A stretch of 13,859 bases of DNA from CAYJRR01 sp964372275 [NCBI: uncultured bacterium]. Lineage in GTDB: Bacteria > CAYJRR01. Below the pieces are notes generated by a model, which had not been told where the DNA came from, did no database searches, and saw only the letters and a list, made by a program, of their open reading frames with translations. Below are positions 7,716 to 13,859 of this stretch, in pieces. Positions within the stretch are counted from its first letter, which is position 1. Every line of letters starts with the position of its first letter. The translations under genes were made by a program, and so were the position numbers. The stretch is taken from contig CAYJRR010000064.1 in the NCBI GenBank assembly GCA_964372275.1, forward strand, positions 1 to 13,859, written 5' to 3'.

Positions 7716-7755
7716 CTACCGACTCCGTTCGGATCGTTGCGGCGTCCGGGCGGTT

Positions 7756-7761
7756 TACGAT
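7756..7761 (+). promoter_or_regulatory. TANNNT box upstream of the NuoE-NuoF fusion gene
   Basis: TACGAT ends 12 nt before ATG 7774, which has no Shine-Dalgarno. A TTGCGG at 7737-7742 is too close (13 bp) to be a normal -35. This is the best candidate -10 for the formate dehydrogenase operon and fits a leaderless or nearly leaderless message. Confidence 0.35.
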
Positions 7762-7773
7762 CCAATACGCCGC

Positions 7774-9453
7774 ATGGACGCCGTGCTCCCTCCGACCTCC
7801 CGCCGCGGACTGCACACCCTCCGCGGCCGCCAAGTCGACGGTCGGGCGCTCGCGGAGATCCGCGCACTCCTGGGGGAGGAACCGCGCCGTCGGGATCTCT
7901 TGATCGAGCATCTCCACCGCATCCAGGACCGCTTCGGCCACCTCTCGACCGCCCACCTCGCCGCGCTGGCCCACGAGATGCGCCTGGCGCTGGCGGAGGT
8001 CTACGAGGTCGCCACCTTCTACGCCCGTTTTGACGTCGTCGACGCCGGGGCGACGCCCCCACCGCCGATCACGGTGCGCGTCTGCGAATCGCTTTCCTGC
8101 GAGCTTTCCGGCGCGACCGCGATCGCGGAACGGCTTGATCTCGGACCGTCGGCGCGCGTGATCCGGGGACCCTGTCTCGGCCGATGCGAGGCGGCCCCGG
8201 CGGTCGAAGTGAACGAACACCGGGTCGACCGCGCCACACCGGAGTCGGTCGCCGACGCGGTGCGCGCGCGCCGGATCGGACCGCGGCTCCCGCCCTACCG
8301 GCCGTTCGACGACTACGTGCGCGACGGCGGGTACGAGCGGCTTCGGGCCTGCCTCCTCGCCCCCGACCGGAACGCCGAAGCGGAGCGGATCCTGGAGACG
8401 ATCGACCGATCGGGACTACGCGGTCTGGGCGGCGCCGGGTTCCCGGCCGGACGGAAATGGCGCGTCGTCGCCGCCGAGCCGGGGCCGCGCCTGATGGTGC
8501 TGAACGCCGACGAAGGGGAGCCCGGAACGTTTAAGGACCGCCACTGCCTGGAGACCGACCCGCACCGCGTGCTGGAGGGGATGCTGATCGCGGCGTGGGT
8601 CGTCGAAGCGGGCGATGCCTACGTCTATCTGCGCGACGAATACCCCGAGATTCGCCGGCTCCTGGAGGCGGAGCTTCCGAAACTCGCCGCGGCGGGGCTG
8701 ACCCGAGCGACGAGGATCCACCTCCGCCGAGGCGCCGGCGCCTACATCTGCGGCGAGGAGTCGGCGATGCTGGAGAGCCTCGAAGGGAAGCGGGGCCTGC
8801 CGCGCCACAAACCCCCCTTCCCCGCCCAGGTGGGCCTGTTCGGCCGGCCGACGCTGATCCAGAACGTGGAGACGATGTACTGGGTCCGCGACATCCTCGC
8901 CGACGACGCGGCGCATTGGCGCTCGCAAGGGCGGCACGGGCGGTCGGGTCTCCGACACTATTCGTTGTCGGGACGGGTGAAGCGCCCCGGCGTCTACGCC
9001 GCCCCGGCGGGGATCACGGCGAACGAGCTGATCGCCGAGTACGGCGGCGGGATGCTCGACGGCCATCGCTTCAAGGCCTACCTGCCGGGGGGCGCCTCGG
9101 GCGGGATCCTCCCTGCCTCGCTCGGCGACGTGCCGCTCGACTTCGACACCCTCCAGCCGCACGGCTGCTTCATCGGCTCGGCGGCGGTGATCGTGCTGTC
9201 CGACCGTGACGCCGCCTCCGACGCCGCGCGCAACCTGCTGCGCTTCTTCGAGGACGAGAGCTGCGGCCAATGCACGCCGTGCCGCAACGGGACGGAGAAG
9301 GCGGTCGGCCTGATGGCGGAGGGCCGCTGGAACGCCCCGCTCCTGCGCGAGCTGGCGGCCTGCATGGCCGACGCCTCGATCTGCGGGCTCGGACAGGCCG
9401 CGCCGAACCCCGTGCTCTCGGTGCTGAAGCACTTCCCGGAGGAGGTCGCGTGA
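7774..9453 (+). CDS. NuoE-NuoF fusion: NAD(H)-binding diaphorase subunit of formate dehydrogenase
   Basis: Cytoplasmic electron-transfer subunit that takes electrons from the formate dehydrogenase alpha subunit and reduces NAD+ through FMN. Of its 559 residues, ~20-160 are NuoE-like, with [2Fe-2S] ligands Cys104, Cys109, Cys134 and Cys138 (CESLSC, GPCLGRC). Residues ~175-559 are NuoF-like: FMN/NADH loop GLGGAGFPAGRKW (217-229), ADEGEPGTFKDR, AYICGEESAM, and [4Fe-4S] ligands Cys497, Cys500, Cys503 (ESCGQCTPC) and Cys537. All expected ligands are present. HoxF of NAD-reducing hydrogenases has the same E+F fusion, whereas FdsG and FdsB of Rhodobacter or Cupriavidus are separate. The gene following it is a formate dehydrogenase, so formate is the likely donor. 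ATG 7774 is the only in-frame candidate near the NuoE start. The stop overlaps the next gene's GTG (GTGA). Confidence 0.92.
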   Translation: MDAVLPPTSRRGLHTLRGRQVDGRALAEIRALLGEEPRRRDLLIEHLHRIQDRFGHLSTAHLAALAHEMRLALAEVYEVATFYARFDVVDAGATPPPPITVRVCESLSCELSGATAIAERLDLGPSARVIRGPCLGRCEAAPAVEVNEHRVDRATPESVADAVRARRIGPRLPPYRPFDDYVRDGGYERLRACLLAPDRNAEAERILETIDRSGLRGLGGAGFPAGRKWRVVAAEPGPRLMVLNADEGEPGTFKDRHCLETDPHRVLEGMLIAAWVVEAGDAYVYLRDEYPEIRRLLEAELPKLAAAGLTRATRIHLRRGAGAYICGEESAMLESLEGKRGLPRHKPPFPAQVGLFGRPTLIQNVETMYWVRDILADDAAHWRSQGRHGRSGLRHYSLSGRVKRPGVYAAPAGITANELIAEYGGGMLDGHRFKAYLPGGASGGILPASLGDVPLDFDTLQPHGCFIGSAAVIVLSDRDAASDAARNLLRFFEDESCGQCTPCRNGTEKAVGLMAEGRWNAPLLRELAACMADASICGLGQAAPNPVLSVLKHFPEEVA

Positions 9454-12224
9454 GAGGCGACGCGGCGAGCGCCCCTCGCGTCCGCTTCCTCCTCGACGGC
9501 CGGGAGGTCGAGGCCGATCGATCGGAGAGCCTCCTGGAGATCGCACGCCGGGAGGGCTGCGAGATCCCCAGCCTCTGTTTCCTGCCGGCCGCCGGCTACA
9601 GGGCGGCCGGCAACTGCCGCTCCTGCATGGTGGAGATCAAGGGCGAGCGGGTGCTCGCCGCCTCCTGCATCCGCCGGCCGACGCCGGGGATGTCGGTGAC
9701 GACCAAAGGGCCGCGCGTCGAGAGCGCGCGGCGCACCGTCCTGGAGCTGCTCTGCGCCGATCGCCCCGCGGAGCCCCGCACGCGCGATTCCGAGCTCGAC
9801 CGGTGGGCCGCCGCCACGGGCAGCCTGCCTTCGCGGTTCGCGGCGCGAACCCACCCTCCGGCGCCCGACCTCTCGCACCCGGCGATGGCGGTGAGCCTCG
9901 ACAGTTGCATCCTCTGCACCCGCTGCGTGCGCGCCTGCCGCGATGTGCAGGGGAACGACGTGATCGGGCTCGCCGGCCGCGGCCACCGGTCGAAGATCGT
10001 CTTCGACTTCGACGATCCGATGGGTGAGTCGACCTGCGTCGCGTGCGGCAAAGGCGTGCAGGCCTGCCCGACGGGGGCGCTGGCGCTCGCCGGAGGTCGA
10101 AGCCTCGTCGAGCCCGACCGCACCGTCGACTCCCTCTGCCCGTTCTGCGGAGTCGGCTGTCAGACCACCTACCAGATGCGCGGAAACGAGATCCTCTCGG
10201 TGCGCGGGCGCGCCGGACCGGCCAACCAGGGTCGTCTGTGCGTCAAGGGTCGGTTCGGATTCGACTACGTCCATCACCCCGAGCGGCTGACGGTCCCGCT
10301 GGTCCGCAAGGACGGCGTCCCCAAGTCGGCCGACGACGTCGTCGACCCGGCGAATCCCTGGACCCACTTCCGGACGGCGACGTGGGAGGAGGCCCTCGAC
10401 CGTGCCGCGGACGGTCTGAAGCGGATCCGCGACGCGTCCGGGGGTGGCGCGCTCGCCGGCTTCGGTTCGGCCAAGGGGTCGAACGAGGAGGCCTACCTCT
10501 TCCAGAAGCTGGTGCGCGTCGGCTTGGGCACCAACAACGTCGACCACTGCACCCGCCTGTGCCACGCGAGCTCGGTCGCCGCGCTCTTCGAGGGGCTCAG
10601 CAGCGCCGCCGTCTCGAACCCGTTCACCGACGCCGCGCTCGCCGAGGTGATCGTCGTCATCGGCGCGAACCCGACGGTCAATCACCCGGTCGCCGCGACA
10701 TTCTTCAAGAACGCCGTCGACGCCGGAGCGACGCTGATCGTCGCCGACCCGCGGGGGAGCGCGCTCACGCGCTATGCCACGCACATGCTGGCCTTCACCC
10801 CGGGGAGCGACGTCGCGCTCCTCAACGCGATGATGAACGTGATCTTGGTCGAGGGGCTTGTCGACCGCGCGTTCGTCGAGTCGCGCACCACCGGCTTCGA
10901 GGCGTTCGCCGAGCACCTGGCCGCCTTCACTCCCGAGGCGATGGCGCCGGTCTGCGGCATCGATCCGGAGACGATCCGCGCCGTCGCCCGGCGCTATGCC
11001 CGCGCCCGGACGGCGATGATCTTCTGGGGGATGGGGATCTCGCAGCACGTCCACGGCACCGACAACGCGCGCTGCCTGATCGCGCTTTCGCTGATGACCG
11101 GCCAGATCGGGCGCAAGGGGACCGGCCTCCACCCGCTGCGGGGACAGAACAACGTGCAGGGGGCCAGCGACGCCGGCCTGATCCCGATGTTTTATCCGGG
11201 CTACCAAAAGGTCGAGGACCCGGCCGTCCGCGCCCGCTTCGAACGGCTGTGGGGGGTGCCGCTCGGGCCCGCGGCCGGCCTCGACCCGAAGCGGGGGCTG
11301 ACCGTGGTCGAGATCGTCGACGCCATCCACGCAGGCTTGGTGCGAGGGATGTACATCCTCGGCGAAAACCCGGCGATGTCCGATCCGAACCTCCACCATG
11401 CCAGGGAGGCGCTGGCCCGGCTCGAGCACCTGGTGGTCCAGGACCTGTTCCTCACCGAGACCGCCTTCCACGCCGACGTCGTCCTTCCGGCCTCCGCCTT
11501 CCCGGAGAAGGACGGCACCTTCACCAACACCAATCGCCAGGTGCAGCTCGGCCGGCAGGCGCTGGAGCCCCCCGGAGAGGCCCGACCCGACTGGTGGATC
11601 GTGCGCGAGATCGGGAGGCGCCTCGGGCTCGACCTCCCGTTCGACCATCCCCGGGAGATCTACGAGGAGATGCGCGCCGCCATGGGGCCCGGCTTCCTCG
11701 AAGGGGCCCCCTGGGAACGACTCGAGCGCGAGCACGGCGTGACCTACCCGATCGCGTCGGAGGACCGCCCCGGCGAAGAGGTCCTCTTCGAGACGCGCTT
11801 CCCGACCGCCGACGGAAAGGCCCGCTTCGTGCCGGCCGCGATCGTCCCTCCGGACGAGCGGCCGGACGACCGCTACCCGATGATCCTCACCACCGGCCGG
11901 CTCCTCGAGCACTGGCACACCGGGGCGATGACCCGGCGGGCCTCGGTTCTCGACCGACTGGAGCCGGAGGCCGTGGCGCACCTCTCCCCCTACGACATGG
12001 AGCGTCTGGCGATCGCCGCCGGCGACGCCGTTCGGGTTTCGACGCGGCGCGGTTCGATCGAGCTGGCGGCGCGACTCGACTCCGGGACGCCGCACGGGGT
12101 CGTCTTCCTCCCCTTCTGCTTCTCGGAAGCGGCCGCGAACCTCCTCACCAATCCGGCGCTCGATCCATTCGGCAAGATCCCCGAATTCAAGTACTGTGCG
12201 GCCCGCGTGGAGCGTGCGTCATGA
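9450..12224 (+). CDS. fdhA: NAD-dependent formate dehydrogenase, catalytic (alpha) subunit, Mo/W-bisMGD
   Basis: Oxidises formate to CO2 in the cytoplasm (or runs in reverse) and sends electrons to the NuoE-NuoF partner. It has 924 residues. A NuoG-like [2Fe-2S] domain has Cys43, Cys56, Cys59 and Cys73. The following His-Cys3 cluster site is absent (~101-120). The ferredoxin module has Cys153/156/159/163 in its first motif, but the second reads CVACGKGVQACP, so Cys196, Cys199 and Cys206 are kept and Gly202 replaces the third Cys. The [4Fe-4S] site near the cofactor is Cys230, Cys233, Cys237 and Cys264 (CPFCGVGC). Catalytic Cys371-His372 follows NVDHCTRL, and Arg564 lies in LRGQNNVQGASDAG; this trio marks formate dehydrogenases. 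A dinucleotide-binding domain fills ~805-920. The start is GTG 9450, with GGAGGAGG 4 nt upstream, overlapping the previous stop. There is Cys, not selenocysteine, at the active site. Mo versus W cannot be told. No fdhD or FdsD-like gene is nearby. Confidence 0.93.
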   Translation: MRGDAASAPRVRFLLDGREVEADRSESLLEIARREGCEIPSLCFLPAAGYRAAGNCRSCMVEIKGERVLAASCIRRPTPGMSVTTKGPRVESARRTVLELLCADRPAEPRTRDSELDRWAAATGSLPSRFAARTHPPAPDLSHPAMAVSLDSCILCTRCVRACRDVQGNDVIGLAGRGHRSKIVFDFDDPMGESTCVACGKGVQACPTGALALAGGRSLVEPDRTVDSLCPFCGVGCQTTYQMRGNEILSVRGRAGPANQGRLCVKGRFGFDYVHHPERLTVPLVRKDGVPKSADDVVDPANPWTHFRTATWEEALDRAADGLKRIRDASGGGALAGFGSAKGSNEEAYLFQKLVRVGLGTNNVDHCTRLCHASSVAALFEGLSSAAVSNPFTDAALAEVIVVIGANPTVNHPVAATFFKNAVDAGATLIVADPRGSALTRYATHMLAFTPGSDVALLNAMMNVILVEGLVDRAFVESRTTGFEAFAEHLAAFTPEAMAPVCGIDPETIRAVARRYARARTAMIFWGMGISQHVHGTDNARCLIALSLMTGQIGRKGTGLHPLRGQNNVQGASDAGLIPMFYPGYQKVEDPAVRARFERLWGVPLGPAAGLDPKRGLTVVEIVDAIHAGLVRGMYILGENPAMSDPNLHHAREALARLEHLVVQDLFLTETAFHADVVLPASAFPEKDGTFTNTNRQVQLGRQALEPPGEARPDWWIVREIGRRLGLDLPFDHPREIYEEMRAAMGPGFLEGAPWERLEREHGVTYPIASEDRPGEEVLFETRFPTADGKARFVPAAIVPPDERPDDRYPMILTTGRLLEHWHTGAMTRRASVLDRLEPEAVAHLSPYDMERLAIAAGDAVRVSTRRGSIELAARLDSGTPHGVVFLPFCFSEAAANLLTNPALDPFGKIPEFKYCAARVERAS

Positions 12225-13243
12225 GCTGGCTGGGAAGCGGTTCGCCGACCGAGTGGGCGGTGTTCACCGCCGTCGTGGGGACGCTGCTGGTCCTCGACCT
12301 GTTCGTCGTGAACCGCGGCGGGAAGCCGATCGGCACGCGGCAGGCGTTGGTCCAGGCGGCGTGGGCGATCGGCATCGCCATCCTGTTCGGGCTCTACATC
12401 TGGGCCGAACACGGCTCCTCGCAAGCCCTCCTCTACTACACCGGATTCCTGGTCGAGAAGGCGCTGTCGGTCGACAACCTCTTCGTCTTCCTGGTGATCT
12501 TCTCGTATTTCGGGGCCCGTCCCGAGCACCAGCGGCGGGTCCTCTCGTGGGGGATCATCAGCGCCGTCGTCCTACGCGGGTTGATGATCTTCGTCGGAGC
12601 GGCGCTCATCAACCGGTTCCATTGGATCCTCTACGTCTTCGGCGCGTTCCTGATCTACACCGCCTGGAAGCTCTTGACCCACGACGGGGCAGAGGTCCAT
12701 CCGGAGAAGAACCCGGTGCTCCGGCTGCTGCGGCGCGTCCTGCCGATGTCGGACAAGTTCGACGACAACCACTTCTTCACCCGGATGAACGGAAAGCTGG
12801 CGGCGACGCCGCTGCTCGCCGTGCTCGCGGTGGTGGAGACGACCGACGTCATCTTCGCACTCGACTCGGTCCCGGCGATCTTCGCCATCACCACCGACAC
12901 CTTCCTGGTCTACACCTCGAACATCTTCGCCATCCTGGGGCTGCGAGCGCTCTACTTCGCCCTGGCGGCGATGATGGGCCGGTTCCGCTACCTGAACGTC
13001 GGTCTGTCCCTCGTGTTGGCGTTCATCGGATCCAAGATGCTCGCCGGCTACTGGCATCTCCACGTCCCGCCCGGAATCTCGCTGGCGGTGGTGGTGCTGC
13101 TGCTTGGCGGCTCGATCGCCGTCTCCCTGCTCCGTCCCGCGCCCGCCGTACCCCCTCCGCCCCCCGGCCTCCCGGCGCCCGACCCGCCCGAGGGCACAGA
13201 ATCGGGCACGGATGCGGTTCCGACGGCGAAGACGGGGGCCTGA
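12221..13243 (+). CDS. terC: TerC-family integral membrane protein (Alx/YkoY-like metal transporter)
   Basis: Predicted inner-membrane protein of 340 residues with about eight or nine hydrophobic helices between residues 10 and 305. Family signatures are EKALSVDNLFVF (79-90) and ETTDVIFALDSVPAIFAITTD (206-226), with membrane-embedded Asp/Glu residues thought to bind cations. In related proteins (E. coli Alx, Bacillus MeeF/MeeY) the known role is Mn2+ export and metalation of exported enzymes; tellurite resistance is the historical name. After the last helix comes a Pro-rich tail (~306-340), probably cytoplasmic and disordered. ATG 12221 overlaps the fdhA stop (ATGA), with a GGAG 8 nt upstream, so it is the third gene of the formate dehydrogenase operon. 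There is no yybP-ykoY manganese riboswitch, since no leader exists. The link to formate oxidation is unexplained. Family certain; substrate unknown. Confidence 0.93.
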   Translation: MSWLGSGSPTEWAVFTAVVGTLLVLDLFVVNRGGKPIGTRQALVQAAWAIGIAILFGLYIWAEHGSSQALLYYTGFLVEKALSVDNLFVFLVIFSYFGARPEHQRRVLSWGIISAVVLRGLMIFVGAALINRFHWILYVFGAFLIYTAWKLLTHDGAEVHPEKNPVLRLLRRVLPMSDKFDDNHFFTRMNGKLAATPLLAVLAVVETTDVIFALDSVPAIFAITTDTFLVYTSNIFAILGLRALYFALAAMMGRFRYLNVGLSLVLAFIGSKMLAGYWHLHVPPGISLAVVVLLLGGSIAVSLLRPAPAVPPPPPGLPAPDPPEGTESGTDAVPTAKTGA

Positions 13244-13256
13244 ACCGCCCGCCGGT

Positions 13257-13283
13257 ACCGTCGCCGTACCCGACGGCGACGGT
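13257..13283 (+). terminator. Strong hairpin after terC, operon end
   Basis: ACCGTCGCCGT (13257-13267) and ACGGCGACGGT (13273-13283) form a perfect 11-bp stem with a 5-nt loop, starting 14 nt after the terC stop. No U tract follows, so it may act as a GC-rich pause/Rho-assisted terminator or as a 3' stability element. Being symmetric, it could act on both strands. The rest of 13244-13363 has no other gene. Confidence 0.5.
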
Positions 13284-13345
13284 CGCGGCGACGGCGCCTT
13301 CCGCGATTTCCGCGCGACCCGGTCGCATCTCCCATCCGCACCCGG

Positions 13346-13351
13346 TAGACT
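13346..13351 (+). promoter_or_regulatory. TANNNT box upstream of the RecQ-like gene
   Basis: TAGACT ends 12 nt before ATG 13364. No Shine-Dalgarno is present between them. Together with the hairpin upstream, this supports an independent, possibly leaderless transcript for the helicase gene. Confidence 0.35.
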
Positions 13352-13363
13352 GCTCCGCGTTCC

Positions 13364-13859
13364 ATGACCTCCCGCGGCGACCTACGCTTCGCAACCGTCG
13401 ACGGCGCGCCGGTTCCCGACGGCGCGATCGACGGCGAGCCCCTTTCGTCCCTGGACGTCTCCCGCGAGGTGGCGCGCCTGCAGGCGCTCTGGGACGAAGG
13501 CTCTCCGGGTGATCCCGCGCTTCGCCGGACGCTCTCGCTCCGGCTCGCGGCGCTGCGCGCGGCCTTTCGCGATCGCCCCGCCGACTTCTCGGCGGCCGAC
13601 CTCGAGCTCCTGCGCGCGGTCGCCGACGCGATGCGCGCCCCGGCGCCGCCGAAGCGGCGCGCCGGAACCGACGCCGTCTCTCCGCTCGAGGTGTTGCGCG
13701 CCACCTTCGGCTACGACGCCTTCCGGCCCGGACAGAAGGAGATCATCGACGCGGTCCTCGCCGGACGCGACTGCATCGGGGTGATGCCGACCGGCGCCGG
13801 AAAGTCGCTGACCTACCAGATCCCGGCGAGGGTGTTGGGGGGCGTGACGCTGGTCGTCT
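13364..13859 (+). CDS. recQ: RecQ-type ATP-dependent DNA helicase (N-terminal part, cut by window edge)
   Basis: Predicted 3'-to-5' DNA helicase of the RecQ family, acting in recombination and repair. Only 165 codons are visible. From residue ~107 the sequence follows the start of the RecQ core: LEVLRATFGYDAFRPGQ (motif 0, FRPGQ), then VLAGRDCIGVMPTGAGKS (Walker A PTGAGKS at 142-148), then LTYQIPARVLGGVTLVV. The first ~105 residues are an Ala/Arg-rich, mostly helical-looking extension; ordinary RecQ proteins start roughly 10-15 residues before motif 0. ATG 13364 is the start that fits the intergenic boundary. A later in-frame start (Met90) would shorten the extension but not remove it. RecQ is favoured over other DEAD-like helicases by the FRPGQ and PTGAGKS spacing. 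The rest of the domains lie outside the window. Confidence 0.85.
   Translation, partial: MTSRGDLRFATVDGAPVPDGAIDGEPLSSLDVSREVARLQALWDEGSPGDPALRRTLSLRLAALRAAFRDRPADFSAADLELLRAVADAMRAPAPPKRRAGTDAVSPLEVLRATFGYDAFRPGQKEIIDAVLAGRDCIGVMPTGAGKSLTYQIPARVLGGVTLVV

Noticed and set aside
9078-12095. Long minus-strand open frame (about 1000 codons) opposite fdhA
   Set aside because: Antisense shadow of the formate dehydrogenase genes; the plus-strand frame has all cofactor ligands and proper ribosome-binding sites.
12150-12220. yybP-ykoY manganese riboswitch before terC
   Set aside because: This stretch is fdhA coding sequence right up to the overlapping start codon.
7774-12224. Reading the operon as an NAD-reducing [FeFe] or [NiFe] hydrogenase or as part of complex I
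   Set aside because: The large subunit has no H-cluster or [NiFe] motifs; it has the Cys-His and Arg trio and bis-MGD domains of formate dehydrogenase.

Overview
The window is high-GC bacterial DNA (visibly around two thirds G+C or more) from a Gram-negative-like organism. It has a lipoprotein with FG-GAP repeats, a cobalamin-dependent methionine synthase, a class III nucleotide cyclase and a soluble NAD-linked formate dehydrogenase. Several genes seem to be read from leaderless transcripts. Acidobacteriota or Myxococcota would fit, but nothing in the window fixes the phylum. There are no RNA genes, insertion sequences, phage genes or CRISPR arrays.

Layout. (1) Positions 3-1367, minus strand: the N-terminal 455 residues of a secreted lipoprotein. 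It has one cadherin-like beta-sandwich domain followed by FG-GAP repeats of exactly 67 aa (201 bp), and it runs off the left edge. (2) Positions 1561-6116, minus strand: a two-gene methyl-cycle operon. An ArsR-type winged-helix regulator fused to a SAM-dependent methyltransferase overlaps metH by 4 bp. (3) Positions 6117-6140: a near-perfect 24-bp palindrome that touches the regulator's start codon and lies in the promoter region of the divergent plus-strand genes. (4) Positions 6171-7666, plus strand: a six-TM adenylate cyclase overlapping a 73-residue exported or membrane-anchored protein of unknown function. (5) Positions 7774-13243, plus strand: three genes joined by 4-bp overlaps. They are a NuoE-NuoF fusion (diaphorase part), a molybdenum/tungsten formate dehydrogenase catalytic subunit, and a TerC-family membrane protein. 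A strong 11-bp hairpin follows. (6) Positions 13364-13859, plus strand: the start of a RecQ-type helicase, cut by the right edge.

How the genes may work together. The fusion regulator has the parts needed to sense SAM or SAH and lacks the Cys metal sites of arsenic and zinc sensors, so the likely circuit is methyl-cycle feedback on itself and metH through the palindrome. The same operator could also affect the cyclase, which would link SAM/SAH status to cAMP; this is inference. The second operon would oxidise formate and pass electrons through Fe-S clusters to FMN and NAD+. The TerC protein may handle metal ions (Mn2+ or others), but its link to formate oxidation is unknown.

The points most worth following are the shared palindrome, the missing third Cys (Gly202) in a ferredoxin-type motif of the formate dehydrogenase, the lost His-Cys3 cluster in the same protein, the coupling of terC to formate dehydrogenase, and a recurring TANNNT box 7-12 nt upstream of start codons that lack Shine-Dalgarno sequences.
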